Notes: generated from the sequence alone by a model not told the origin. A stretch of DNA of 63,343 nucleotides from CAZEGV01 sp964511645 (GCA_964511645.1 CAZEGV010000006.1:1-63343), one strand, 5' to 3'. Positions 1-8,668 are shown, counted from the stretch's first letter. Numbers and translations: made by a program.

Positions 1-50
1 GCAAAAAACAATTCAATCTAAATTAGACTCATATTATAGTTAAACTGGTA
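1..50 (+). mobile_element. TTA-target MITE, right end only (copy 1)
   Basis: This is the last 50 bp of the 157-bp element seen complete at 9417-9573, ending in the terminal repeat ...AGTTAAACTGGTA. The next bases are TAA, the expected 3-bp target duplication. The rest of the element lies before the window. The reading frame of the following gene is open up to the element boundary, so this copy also appears to interrupt a gene. Confidence 0.9.
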
Positions 51-51
51 T

Positions 52-807
52 AAGACAGCTGGTAATTGGGCAGTTTTCACCTATATGACTGATACTTTGC
101 CAATTAATAATCATAAGCCATATACTTATGATTTTGATGATTTCATGGGGGATAAGGATTGGACAAAGATGTTTACGACTAAATTAATGAAGACCAAAAC
201 AGGTAACTGTCACTCATTGCCTTATTTATATAAAATATTATGTGAAGAGATTGGTGCAAAGGATCACTTAACGATGGCTCCCAATCATGTCTATATCAAA
301 CACCTTGACGAAAAAGGGGAATGGATAAACGTTGAACTAACAAACTCAGGCTTTCCTAGTGACCAGTGGATCATTAAACAAATGGGGATTACTGTGGACG
401 CAATTAAAAGCGAGTCTTATATGCATCCTCTTAATCAGAAAGAAAGTATTGCGATGACTATGTTTGACTTGGCAAGCGGATATGAGTTTCAGTTTGGGAT
501 GGATGATTTTTACCTGTCAGCTATAGATACAGCATTACGGTATTACCCTAACTGTATTCCTTTGTTGATGTCTAAGGCAAATTATTATAGTGATAGAGGT
601 ATAAAGGAGCAGGCTAAGTTACAGCCAAACCCTACCGTTTTGAGAATATTGTATATAAAACAAGAGGTAATGTACACAAAAATTGATAAATTGGGCTACA
701 AGGACTTGCCGAAGGAGTCTTATGAAGAGTGGGTGATGATGGTAATAAGTTTGTGTTTGCCAATGACCATGATCATAAGCTCGAAAGAGCCTTTTATGCA
801 GCTATAG
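52..807 (+). pseudogene. Transglutaminase-like protein, 5' end cut by MITE, 3' end chimeric
   Basis: The frame is open from the MITE edge at 52, with a first internal ATG at 85. The product carries TGNCHSLPYLYKIL, a candidate catalytic Cys followed by His, then NHVYIKHLDEKGEWINVEL, the usual His and Asp region of transglutaminase-like folds. This fits a cytoplasmic transglutaminase-like protein of unknown substrate. The family-like part ends near ...LPKESYEEW (about 732). The remaining 25 residues overlap the toxin-like frame that begins at 729 and look like out-of-frame translation. I infer that a deletion or recombination fused this gene to a toxin cassette. The true N-terminus lies before the MITE, outside the window. 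Confidence 0.6.
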
Positions 808-1484
808 GCTATATGAAAGGGACTGATGCGGGTAGCTTTCTTTTGGATGTTAAGACTGCGGAAGACATTATAGTATATATTGAATTACCAGAAAACATGA
901 ATGCAGGATTTAAAGGTAATCATGAAAAGTCTAATACGGCCATGACTTTGTTTTGGGATCCAGAAGCAGCAAATGAATATCCAAGTAGATGGGTGGCATC
1001 TCCTACGGTTATTTTAGCTCATGAGTCTAGGCATCTAGCACAATATTTATTTGATTTTGGTAGATATACGGAGCCACTTGAGAAATATGGAAATCCAAGA
1101 GAAAAAGATGCCATTGTGACGTGGGAAACAGAAGTATATAACCATATACATGGTAAAAGCTTTAAGCAAACACGGTATTCTCATAACATGAAAAACTCTT
1201 CTGTTTACTTAGTTAGAGGAGGAGTAGCGTCAACTCATGCTCAAGAATTAAGAAGAAATGGCGGTCAGGTAGGTTATAAGTTTGATTCAAAAAACAACCG
1301 AACCAATACTGGCGGATATAAAACAGGTTCTAGATATCTAAAGTATTACGGGGTAGAAAGGACAGGTACAAATTATTCTGGAAGACAGGTGGATCCTGAA
1401 GAAAAAAAACAATTTAAGCAAAAGTTCAAACCAAAATACGTAAAAGATGCAGCAGGAAATAAAGTTGGTGTGGGGTCTCAATAA
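729..1484 (+). CDS. HExxH metallopeptidase, orphan polymorphic-toxin C-terminal domain
   Basis: The 251-residue frame starts at a weak GTG inside the end of the upstream gene. It opens with GDDGNKFVFAND, the DGNK-type entry seen at the start of Rhs/polymorphic toxin tips. It contains ILAHESRHLAQY, an HExxH zinc-peptidase motif (H-E-S-R-H) around residues 97-105, and a basic Gly/Asn-rich tail. No Rhs core or secretion domain precedes it in this window. I infer a displaced toxin cassette: either a remnant or a reservoir module that could recombine onto an rhs gene. A lipoprotein gene overlaps its 3' end, which is the position of an immunity gene. Substrate and delivery route cannot be seen. Base composition resembles the neighbours. 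Confidence 0.6.
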   Translation: MGDDGNKFVFANDHDHKLERAFYAAIGYMKGTDAGSFLLDVKTAEDIIVYIELPENMNAGFKGNHEKSNTAMTLFWDPEAANEYPSRWVASPTVILAHESRHLAQYLFDFGRYTEPLEKYGNPREKDAIVTWETEVYNHIHGKSFKQTRYSHNMKNSSVYLVRGGVASTHAQELRRNGGQVGYKFDSKNNRTNTGGYKTGSRYLKYYGVERTGTNYSGRQVDPEEKKQFKQKFKPKYVKDAAGNKVGVGSQ

Positions 1485-2004
1485 GTTTTATTTTTTATTG
1501 TTAGGATTAGTACTTGTTACGACCTCTTGCCGTACTAGTAGCTTAGACTTTACTCATGCTAAAATATCATCCCTTAGGATAATCGACAGGGGGTTAACGG
1601 TAGATAGATGGGGGTCAAGATGCTGTAGGGCAGTAGTAGAGACTGAGCCTGATTTTTTTTATGTTGATGTACTTCCTGTAATAGTGTATGATGAAGTAGT
1701 ATCCGAGTTTTTGAAAATTTTAAAAGAAGAAAGTCAAGAAAATGACTCTTCTGATATTGTGCCTAATATAAGTGTTACCTTTTTTATTGGGAAGTGTGAA
1801 GAACGTTTTTGTTTTAACGGTTATCAAGGTGGTTTTGTATACAACAATAAGAATTATACGAATGAGAAATTACAAGATTTTGTTCTTTTTTTGAGTGATG
1901 CATATGGTTCTCATGGGGCTAGTTATGACGACTGTGTAGGTTGTCCTGATGAGTGGAAATACTCTTGGCTTAAAAAGAAGTATCCAGAATGGGAAAGGAA
2001 GTAA
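1465..2004 (+). CDS. Putative lipoprotein, candidate immunity protein
   Basis: A hydrophobic stretch ending LVLVTTSC gives a lipobox, with mature Cys in the motif TTSC-R, so the product should be an outer- or inner-membrane lipoprotein. The frame extends upstream to 1447, but that start lies inside the toxin-like gene. A TTG at 1465 or the following GTG at 1468 gives a more typical signal peptide, so the start is uncertain. The mature part is Cys-rich (RCCRAV, GKCEERFCF, DDCVGCP), suggesting disulfides or metal binding. It overlaps the HExxH gene by about 20 bp. That overlap and the periplasm-facing location are typical of immunity genes, but the assignment rests on position alone. Confidence 0.55.
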   Translation: MVWGLNKFYFLLLGLVLVTTSCRTSSLDFTHAKISSLRIIDRGLTVDRWGSRCCRAVVETEPDFFYVDVLPVIVYDEVVSEFLKILKEESQENDSSDIVPNISVTFFIGKCEERFCFNGYQGGFVYNNKNYTNEKLQDFVLFLSDAYGSHGASYDDCVGCPDEWKYSWLKKKYPEWERK

Positions 2005-2061
2005 TGATGGTGTAAAGCTAGATAAGCTTTTAGTCCCGACGAAAAAGAGGACAACTAAAAA

Positions 2062-2699
2062 ATGAAAAAAGCAATAAAAATATTTGTAATTATCTTTCTG
2101 ATTTCATTTTCGTATTATAAAATAAGCATTTTCTTTTCAAAAAATGGAGACTTTGTTCATCAAAACAAGTGTAATGTGTCGAGCATTCAAGACGCTAAAA
2201 AAAAAGGTTTGTTTTTATATGCTAAACCGCATTTAATACCATTTTGATCGTAATATGCGTCTAGATTAGATTGAATTATTTTTTGCATTATTAAGGCAAA
2301 ATAATTTAGCATAACTAGTTACGGTAGATTATTTTAACGAAGAGAATGTGAAAAACAAACAAGATAATTGACGTAGATTATAGTCAATATGGTATAATAA
2401 CGATAAAAGATTCTCTTCACCTTATTGATGACTTGGACATATGGATTGGTAAAGCTAAACGTAAAAAATGGTACGGTGTACTACCTCTTCAATATTACTA
2501 TGTTGTTGACTCGTTACGCATGATGACTGTTGAGTTAAAAAATAGTAAAACAAGATATTTGATGCGATTAAACGGAATAGGATATCGAACAACAGATGAA
2601 GGGGCTGTTAATATTGTGTGTTCAACAGGACTTATCCCTGTAAAATTGTATAATAGGAGAGAAGAGGTGATTGCATCATTTGAGGTAGAGGTGAAGTAA
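2062..2699 (+). pseudogene. Small membrane-anchored protein interrupted by MITE
   Basis: Two open pieces in different frames, 2062-2236 and 2398-2699, are separated by a 158-bp element. Joining them with one copy of the TAA target gives 477 nt, an uninterrupted 158-residue protein. It starts MKKAIKIFVIIFLISFSYY, a single N-terminal membrane anchor or signal peptide, and reads through the junction as ...AKPHLITIKDSLHL.... As it stands, translation from 2062 stops at 2247 inside the element. I do not recognise the family. Its position among lipoproteins after a toxin-like gene suggests an immunity or accessory role. Both halves remain free of stops although the element is a diverged copy. Confidence 0.7.
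2237..2394 (-). mobile_element. TTA-target MITE, complete diverged copy (copy 2)
   Basis: This 158-bp element is in the opposite orientation to the copies at 9417 and 41715. It starts TACCATTTTGATCG and ends ATAGTCAATATGGTA, and is flanked on both sides by TAA (2234-2236 and 2395-2397). Manual alignment against the 41715 copy gives about 25 differences including one 1-bp gap, roughly 84% identity. The central hairpin is kept. Confidence 0.88.
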
Positions 2700-2749
2700 T
2701 CGTAAGAAGAACAACAGAATATAAAAGAGAAGTAAAAGAATGATTTGTT

Positions 2750-3358
2750 ATGAAAGGTGTAGTATTGTTTTTATGTCTGTGTTTAATTTCTTGTAATAGT
2801 GATGAAAAACATAAAGTAAAATTAGACTCAGGAACCACTATTGATTCTATTGAAGAAGAGATTTTGTTAAAGCCAAGTCTTTATGAAGACTCTATTTTTC
2901 TAACAATTAATAATGCAGAAGTAGGTTATTATATTACGATACCTAAAAATTTTGTCGAATTAAAAACGGTAAAATATGATAGCTCTATTTACTTTAGTAA
3001 AGATTCTTCTATTTGTTTTTCAAAGTGGGTAGAGAAATCATACTATCCAGAGTTTGATTATGTTTTAAATAAATACGGTGATATAGATGAGTCAAAAATA
3101 GATTCTAATAAAGTTTTATTATTTTTTGAATATCATATAGATTCTTTACTTGATGGGGCTGTGATAGAAAGAAGAGATGGTATGTGTCTGTTTCAAAAAA
3201 AACAAAGTTCAGAAAAGAGTATTTTGTTGAAGTATACGTTATGCAGTGTTGTAGGGGGGACTCATGCTATAGTAGGGGTTGAAGTATCTTATTATAATAC
3301 TCAAAAAGACTTTGTGTTATATCTTTTAAATAGTTCTTCTCAGGGGTTTCGTTTTTAA
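2750..3358 (+). CDS. Putative lipoprotein, unknown function
   Basis: The 202-residue product begins MKGVVLFLCLCLISCNSDEK. The lipobox LISC places the mature Cys at residue 15. The mature domain is mixed alpha/beta in appearance, with VGYYITIPKNFVELKT and repeated Ser/Asp/Tyr runs, and has no motif I can assign. It follows the toxin-like gene and two other small exported proteins, so a role as a further or orphan immunity protein is possible. The ATG at 2750 is preceded by an AT-rich 50-bp gap with no clear promoter. Confidence 0.65.
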   Translation: MKGVVLFLCLCLISCNSDEKHKVKLDSGTTIDSIEEEILLKPSLYEDSIFLTINNAEVGYYITIPKNFVELKTVKYDSSIYFSKDSSICFSKWVEKSYYPEFDYVLNKYGDIDESKIDSNKVLLFFEYHIDSLLDGAVIERRDGMCLFQKKQSSEKSILLKYTLCSVVGGTHAIVGVEVSYYNTQKDFVLYLLNSSSQGFRF

Positions 3359-3441
3359 GATTTTGTTCAATCTAAATCATTAGGAAACAATAACGGTTCT
3401 TTGTTATTCAAAGAGAATTGTAGTGATTACCCCTAAAAAAT

Positions 3442-3468
3442 AAGTTCAAACCAAAATACGTAAAAGAT
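3442..3468. repeat. 27-bp exact duplicate of the toxin gene 3' end
   Basis: Bases 1422-1448, which encode KFKPKYVKD near the C-terminus of the HExxH protein, recur exactly at 3442-3468, 2,020 bp downstream and outside any gene. This bracketing repeat is the kind of scar expected from toxin-cassette duplication or exchange. Confidence 0.85.
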
Positions 3469-3511
3469 ACTGAGTCCACTAAACGAAGAGCTTTTTTTTA
3501 AATTGATTTGA

Positions 3512-4063
3512 TTATTTAATATAGGAAGAAACGTGGATAGTAATCTGTTTCTTATCTGGGTTGATACTTATTTTGTACTGTTTCGTGCAATCTTGTGGTT
3601 CTAGGGTGGTCTCTTGAGTTAAAGATCCGTTGTTCTCTTTCCTGAATTTAGAGATTGTTTTTTTCGTGTTTAAATCAGAGATTTCTAGAATTAAAATTTG
3701 ATTATAGCCATCAATCCCACCACTGCTTTCATTATTGATGATTTTTAAATCGTCAGATAAATAAATATCTTGCTCGGCTAATAGTTCTATAGAGTCGCTT
3801 TTAGAAAAGAATTCATCTTGAAAGTAAATATAAATAAAGGTGGAAACAAAAAGTAACGCTACAACAGAAGCAAGTGTGATTCCTGTTTTTTGATAATTAA
3901 ATATTGTCGGAATTTTATAAAACAAATATGGTGAACCTATAAGAAATAATGATACGAACAACAAAACACTAATACTAGCTATCGTTCCCTCAAGAATATT
4001 TACTGCTATTTCTATTCCGTTAGAAAAATCATTTTCGAGAAGGAGTAAACGATATAAACTCAT
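3512..4063 (-). CDS. Two-TM membrane protein coupled to ispG
   Basis: I chose the start at 4063 (MSLYRLLLLEND), where the ATG overlaps the ispG stop in an ATGA arrangement. The longer frame to 4084 would run into ispG. The roughly 183-residue product has two membrane segments (about residues 25-50, SVLLFVSLFLIGSPYLF, and 60-82, ASVVALLFVSTFIYIYF). These are followed by a Ser/Asp/Lys-rich soluble C-terminal half with beta-strand character that ends in ITIHVSSYIK. The family is unknown. Overlap with ispG implies cotranscription and translational coupling, but not a shared function. Confidence 0.65.
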   Translation of the reverse strand: MSLYRLLLLENDFSNGIEIAVNILEGTIASISVLLFVSLFLIGSPYLFYKIPTIFNYQKTGITLASVVALLFVSTFIYIYFQDEFFSKSDSIELLAEQDIYLSDDLKIINNESSGGIDGYNQILILEISDLNTKKTISKFRKENNGSLTQETTLEPQDCTKQYKISINPDKKQITIHVSSYIK

Positions 4064-5961
4064 CGAGCTTTCTTTTCCACCCACTTCCCATCTGATTTTA
4101 TGATTTCGATAAGTTCATTGACGGCAGTCTCTGAGGTGACGGATTTTTTGACGACCTCTTGTCCTCGGTATAATGTGATTTTTCCTTTCCCAGAACCTAC
4201 ATAACCATAGTCTGCGTCAGCCATTTCACCAGGGCCATTTACTATGCACCCCATAATTCCAATTTTTAATCCTTTGAGGTGATTAGTGCGTTCTCTGATT
4301 TTGGCAGTAGTCTCTTGTAAGTCAAACAATGTACGACCACAAGATGGACAGCTAATGTATTCTGTTTTGGTAATTCGTGTACGAGTTGCCTGTAATATAC
4401 CAAAAGAGATTCTCATAGAAGCCTGAATATTTTTGTGTTTAAGAAAAACACCATCACCAAGACCATCTACAAACAAGCCCCCGATATCTGCGGAAGCGTG
4501 TAATTGAAAGTTTTCTAAACTAGTACCATCATAAGTATTGTGAATGATGACGGGGTTACGAATGCCTCTCTCTTCTAGGTTGAGAATATAGGAACGAATT
4601 GCAGCTAAATAATTGCTGTTATTAGAGTGTAAAATCAAAACTACAGTTTCGTCAATTGTATCAATTGTGTCACTATCGACATCCACGAGTAAAAAATTAA
4701 GTTGGGGATGTAGTTCCGTGTTGTCGGTATATTCACGGAAGTGAAATAAGGGATAACACATCGTGCTTTTATCCCATTTGTCAGCATTGACTATTGCTCT
4801 GATTGTACCAGGTAATTCTATATTTAATGATTGATTACCAACATAAATATAATCAACTGCCATATCACTAGTTGCCCATTTGTCTAGTTCTTGTAGGTAA
4901 TGATGTCCAAGGGATTTGAGCAAGTCAGTAGTAATTGTTTTTTGAGAAACATCACTGAGGACTATTGGCACTTGTTTCTTTCCTATGTTTTGGATAGAAA
5001 GAGAGTTCTTCTTACTGTACTGATAAGGGGTGATAAGACTTTCGTCACATTTAGGTATGGTGGGATGATTAGCCCTGTTGATATACCTTTCGGTTAATGT
5101 TTTGGCTACAGGGGCTTCAAATTCTGGGTCTTCTGTAAGTGATACCCTTATGGTGTCACCAAGTCCATCTTCTAATAATGTGCCAATACCTACGGCAGAT
5201 TTTATTCTTCCATCTTCTCCTTCTCCAGCCTCTGTTACGCCAAGGTGAAGCGGGTAGGGAGGTAAGTTTTCCTCGTTGAGTCTGGCTACTAGCAGGCGGT
5301 AGGCTTGCACCATCACGATAGGGTTGCTGGATTTCATTGAGATAACTACTGCGGTGAAGTTTTCGTCGTGACAGATGCGTAAGAACTCCAAGGCTGACTC
5401 AACCATGCCTAGGGCCGTATCTCCGTATCTATTTACAATTCTGTCAGATAAAGATCCATGGTTTGTACCTACTCGTAGAGCAGTGTTGTGTTCCTTGCAA
5501 ATATGGAGCAAAGGGATGAATCGGATGCGAATTTTTTCTAGCTCTTGGGCATATTCTTTGTCAGTATATTCTATGATGTCAAATTTCTTTTTATCAATAA
5601 AATTACCAGGGTTGATGCGAACTTTTTCTACTATTTTGGCAGCTTCTTCTGCTGCGTTTGGAGTAAAGTGAATGTCTGCAATAAGGGGAGTGTTATAACC
5701 TTGTTGTCGCAACCCATCTTTTATGTTTTTGAGGTTTTTGGCTTCTTTAATGCTAGGTGCAGTAATACGGATGTACTCGCAACCAGATTTAATCATACGA
5801 ACGCATTGTGTGATAGAACCTTCTGTGTCCATCGTATCTACGGTGGTCATAGATTGTATCCTGATAGGGTTATTTCCACCCAATGTTATGTTTCCAACCT
5901 GTACTTCAATAGATTGGCGACGTTTGTATTTGTTTAAGCTTTCGCAATAAGAAGTGTTCAT
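4060..5961 (-). CDS. ispG: 4-hydroxy-3-methylbut-2-en-1-yl diphosphate synthase, long form
   Basis: IspG (GcpE) converts 2-C-methyl-erythritol 2,4-cyclodiphosphate to HMBPP in the MEP isoprenoid pathway, using a [4Fe-4S] cluster. The N-terminal TIM barrel is recognisable from IRIQSMTTVDTMDTE and later ALRVGTNHGSLS. The cluster ligands lie in ISCPSCGRTLFDLQ (two Cys) and GCIVNGPGEMADADYGYVG (third Cys and the catalytic Glu of NGPGE). At 633 residues it is the long form with an inserted domain between barrel and cluster domain, as in plants and Bacteroidota; the E. coli enzyme is about 370. The lower-similarity central stretch (about residues 300-480) corresponds to that insertion. Confidence 0.96.
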   Translation of the reverse strand: MNTSYCESLNKYKRRQSIEVQVGNITLGGNNPIRIQSMTTVDTMDTEGSITQCVRMIKSGCEYIRITAPSIKEAKNLKNIKDGLRQQGYNTPLIADIHFTPNAAEEAAKIVEKVRINPGNFIDKKKFDIIEYTDKEYAQELEKIRIRFIPLLHICKEHNTALRVGTNHGSLSDRIVNRYGDTALGMVESALEFLRICHDENFTAVVISMKSSNPIVMVQAYRLLVARLNEENLPPYPLHLGVTEAGEGEDGRIKSAVGIGTLLEDGLGDTIRVSLTEDPEFEAPVAKTLTERYINRANHPTIPKCDESLITPYQYSKKNSLSIQNIGKKQVPIVLSDVSQKTITTDLLKSLGHHYLQELDKWATSDMAVDYIYVGNQSLNIELPGTIRAIVNADKWDKSTMCYPLFHFREYTDNTELHPQLNFLLVDVDSDTIDTIDETVVLILHSNNSNYLAAIRSYILNLEERGIRNPVIIHNTYDGTSLENFQLHASADIGGLFVDGLGDGVFLKHKNIQASMRISFGILQATRTRITKTEYISCPSCGRTLFDLQETTAKIRERTNHLKGLKIGIMGCIVNGPGEMADADYGYVGSGKGKITLYRGQEVVKKSVTSETAVNELIEIIKSDGKWVEKKAR

Positions 5962-5970
5962 ACTTTAAAA

Positions 5971-6381
5971 TTATGCTTTGGGAGGCATTCCTACTGCTTC
6001 TCCTCGTATTACTACTTTTCCTAGTTGGTTGGTACAAGTTGTCTTGCACTTGCAAGTACCACGTCGCTCATCTTTTTCTATGATTTCTATTGTAGCAGTG
6101 ATTTCGTCACCAATTTTTACGGGTCTCATAAATTGTACTGATTGCGATACATAAATAGAACCATAACCCGGTAGTTTCCTACCTAGTACATTAGAGATAA
6201 GTCCCGTTACTAATATTCCGTGTGCTACTCGCTCACCAAATACAGTAGTTTTAGCAAATTCTTCATCAAGGTGTACAGGGTTGTCATCACCAGATATTTC
6301 TGCAAATTTTTCTATCATTTCTGATGTGATTACTTTGCTTATGCTAGCTGTATCACCAATGTTGATTTCATCAAATGTCAT
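5971..6381 (-). CDS. MaoC-like (R)-specific enoyl-CoA hydratase
   Basis: The 136-residue single hot-dog domain matches the length of PhaJ-type hydratases. The hydratase-2 motif is present as AEISGDDNPVHLDEEFA, with the catalytic Asp and His, followed by AHGILVTGLISNVLG. The family hydrates trans-2-enoyl-CoA to (R)-3-hydroxyacyl-CoA. It lies 14 bp downstream of an SDR reductase gene on the same strand. Together they could handle (R)-3-hydroxyacyl or related thioesters, although no polyhydroxyalkanoate synthase is visible here. The physiological substrate is inferred only from the family. Confidence 0.9.
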   Translation of the reverse strand: MTFDEINIGDTASISKVITSEMIEKFAEISGDDNPVHLDEEFAKTTVFGERVAHGILVTGLISNVLGRKLPGYGSIYVSQSVQFMRPVKIGDEITATIEIIEKDERRGTCKCKTTCTNQLGKVVIRGEAVGMPPKA

Positions 6382-6394
6382 AATTGTATGTTTT

Positions 6395-7084
6395 TTAGTC
6401 TAAATCGCCCAATTGTGGACGCATAATTATTTCTTCTATTACACTGTGTTTACTGAGCTTGTAAGCCGACCAAATGGTTTCTGCTACATCCTCAGGGTTC
6501 ATGTATTGTCCTTCTTCTAAGTCTACTCCATCCCAACTAGCGGTTTTTGTTACACCAGGAAGGATAGAGGTTACCCTTACCCCATGTTCTTTCATTTCTT
6601 CTCGCAATACTTTGTTCATACCTAGTAATGCAAATTTACTAATACAATATGAGCCTCCATTGATATAAGGTATAATACTTGCTGTAGAGCAAAGGGTGAA
6701 AATATGTCCTGATTTCTTGCTCTTTAATTGAGGAATTACAGCTCTACTGATGTCGTAAGCACTGTATAAATTTGTCTCAATCATTGTTTGTAAAACCCCC
6801 TCATCTTCCTCGTGGATACTTCCAGGGATGTAAGTGCCGGTGTTGTTAATTAGTATGTCAATTTTTTTTTCTTTAAGAATATTGCAAAATGCTGTTCGGT
6901 CTTCCTTTTTAGATAAATCTGCAGGAAATGTTTCTATCCGTTCAGATTGGTAGTTTTTTGATAAAGCTGATAAATCTTTTTCGTTTCGAGCACAGGTAAT
7001 TACTTCCCACCCTTCTTGCCAGAATTTAGCTAGGATGGCTCTTCCAATCCCTTTTGTACCACCCGTGATGACAATTTTAGACAT
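6395..7084 (-). CDS. Short-chain dehydrogenase/reductase
   Basis: This 229-residue classical SDR has the nucleotide-binding TGGTKGIG near residues 7-14, NNTG in place of NNAG in the central strand, and the catalytic YCISK (YxxxK) with an upstream Ser. It is NAD(P)H-dependent; TCARNEKDL at the end of the second strand, with a basic residue, favours NADPH. It is the first gene of a likely operon with the MaoC hydratase. Substrate specificity cannot be read from the sequence. A divergent promoter region separates it from the MlaE gene. Confidence 0.9.
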   Translation of the reverse strand: MSKIVITGGTKGIGRAILAKFWQEGWEVITCARNEKDLSALSKNYQSERIETFPADLSKKEDRTAFCNILKEKKIDILINNTGTYIPGSIHEEDEGVLQTMIETNLYSAYDISRAVIPQLKSKKSGHIFTLCSTASIIPYINGGSYCISKFALLGMNKVLREEMKEHGVRVTSILPGVTKTASWDGVDLEEGQYMNPEDVAETIWSAYKLSKHSVIEEIIMRPQLGDLD

Positions 7085-7170
7085 TAGTTGATTGATTTTT
7101 AAGAGAAGTCATTACGAATTCATTTTATTTATGGTATTTTAGCAAAAAAAAACATTACTTTCATCCTCCA

Positions 7171-7899
7171 ATGACATTAATCGGAAAATTTTCTTTATTT
7201 ATAGCTAGTTTTTTTATCCACATGGAATCCTTTAGGGTTTATGTTCGGCGTTTTTTTGAGGAATGTGTTAAGCTAGGGGTAAATTCTATTTTTCTTGTAT
7301 CGATTATTTCATTTTTTATAGGAGCGGTAACTGCAGTACAAACGGCATACAATTTAGTAAGTCCCTTTATCCCGAAAACGGTAATAGGAATGCTTGTCCG
7401 TGATATGACTTTACTAGAACTTGCACCTACAATTATGTCTATCGTGTTGGCTGGAAAAGTGGGGTCGCACATAGCAGGTGAGCTAGGGACAATGCGCATT
7501 ACTGAGCAGGTAGATGCTCTTGAGGTAATGGGAGTAAATGCTACCTCTTATTTGGTATTACCTAAAGTACTTGCTGCTTTGGTTACATTTCCAGCGTTAA
7601 TTGTTTTAGCGGGTTTCTTATCAATGTTAGGAGGATATTTAGCAGCGATGCTTACTGGTATTGCTACCGAGGCAGATTATATACAAGGATTAAGGATGGA
7701 CTTCATAGAAACGAATGTGCGGTTTGCTCTTATTAAATCTGTTGTATTTGCTTTTTTAATAACCTCTATTTCTGCGTTTAAAGGGTATTATACTAAGGGA
7801 GGAGCTTTAGAAGTAGGGCAGTCGAGTACTAGTGCGGTAACCAATAGCTGTATCGCTGTATTGTTAGCAGATTACTTATTAGCCCAACTTTTATTATAA
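7171..7899 (+). CDS. mlaE: MlaE-family ABC transporter permease
   Basis: The 242-residue integral membrane protein has about five or six hydrophobic segments and the MlaE hallmarks ELAPTIMSIVLAGKVGSHIAGELGTMRITEQVDALEVMGVN. The family forms the membrane channel of MCE-type systems that move phospholipids between inner and outer membranes. Its stop codon overlaps the ATG of the adjacent ATPase (TAATG), so the two are coupled. The substrate-binding MCE (MlaD-type) protein expected next is absent in this window and must be elsewhere. Confidence 0.93.
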   Translation: MTLIGKFSLFIASFFIHMESFRVYVRRFFEECVKLGVNSIFLVSIISFFIGAVTAVQTAYNLVSPFIPKTVIGMLVRDMTLLELAPTIMSIVLAGKVGSHIAGELGTMRITEQVDALEVMGVNATSYLVLPKVLAALVTFPALIVLAGFLSMLGGYLAAMLTGIATEADYIQGLRMDFIETNVRFALIKSVVFAFLITSISAFKGYYTKGGALEVGQSSTSAVTNSCIAVLLADYLLAQLLL

Positions 7900-8654
7900 T
7901 GATAGAGATTAGAAACATAAAGAAGAGTTTTGGGGATAATGAAGTGCTAAAAGGGATTTCAGGAATTTTTGAGAAAGGAAAGACAAATCTAATTATCGGG
8001 GCTAGTGGTACTGGTAAAAGCGTGTTATTAAAATCTATTGTAGGCTTGATACCTCCTACCAGTGGTGAAATACTTTATGACGGAAGGGATTTTTATGAAA
8101 GCTTAGAGATTCAAAAAAATCTTCGTCAAGAGATTGGTATGCTGTTTCAGGGTAGTGCTTTGTTTGACAGTATGTCTGTAGAAGAGAATGTGATGTTTCC
8201 TCTTTCTATGCGTAGTAAGATGTCTTTGGAAGAAAAAAAAGAGCGTGTTCATTTTTGTTTGAAGCGTGTAGGATTAGAAGATGCTGCCCACCTGATGCCT
8301 TCTGAAACTTCTGGTGGAATGCAAAAAAGAGTTGGAATTGCACGAGCAATTGTGATGAATCCAAAATACTTGTTTTGTGATGAACCGAATTCTGGGCTTG
8401 ACCCACAGACAGCAATTACGATTGATGAGTTGATAACAGAAATCACAGAAGAGTATGACATTACTACAGTGGTAGTGACGCATGATATGAATTCTGTGAT
8501 GGGGATGGGACAGTATGTAATGTATTTATATAAAGGGCTTAAAATTTGGGAGGGTACGAATAATGAGATATTAGATGTGACTGTACCAGAATTAAAAGAA
8601 TTTTTATTTTCTAATAAGTTGGTTTCTGCATTTAAGGGAGGCCAGGACTGCTAG
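7899..8654 (+). CDS. mlaF: MlaF-family ABC transporter ATP-binding protein
   Basis: The 251-residue cytoplasmic ATPase has Walker A GASGTGKS, Q-loop region GMLFQGSALFDSM, signature SGGMQKR (a variant of LSGGQ typical of MlaF), Walker B YLFCDEPNSGLDP and switch His in VVVTHDMNSV. It partners the MlaE-type permease with which it overlaps by one base. The role is retrograde or anterograde phospholipid transport for outer-membrane asymmetry, by family inference. The region downstream holds a REP-like repeat and a small hairpin that may end the transcript. Confidence 0.93.
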   Translation: MIEIRNIKKSFGDNEVLKGISGIFEKGKTNLIIGASGTGKSVLLKSIVGLIPPTSGEILYDGRDFYESLEIQKNLRQEIGMLFQGSALFDSMSVEENVMFPLSMRSKMSLEEKKERVHFCLKRVGLEDAAHLMPSETSGGMQKRVGIARAIVMNPKYLFCDEPNSGLDPQTAITIDELITEITEEYDITTVVVTHDMNSVMGMGQYVMYLYKGLKIWEGTNNEILDVTVPELKEFLFSNKLVSAFKGGQDC

Positions 8655-8668
8655 CAAGTGTTTTTTTG

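Noticed and set aside
3361..3390. Possible sixth MITE fragment (TTGTTCAATCTAAATC)
   Set aside because: Only about 12 bp match the element and no terminal repeat or target duplication is present.
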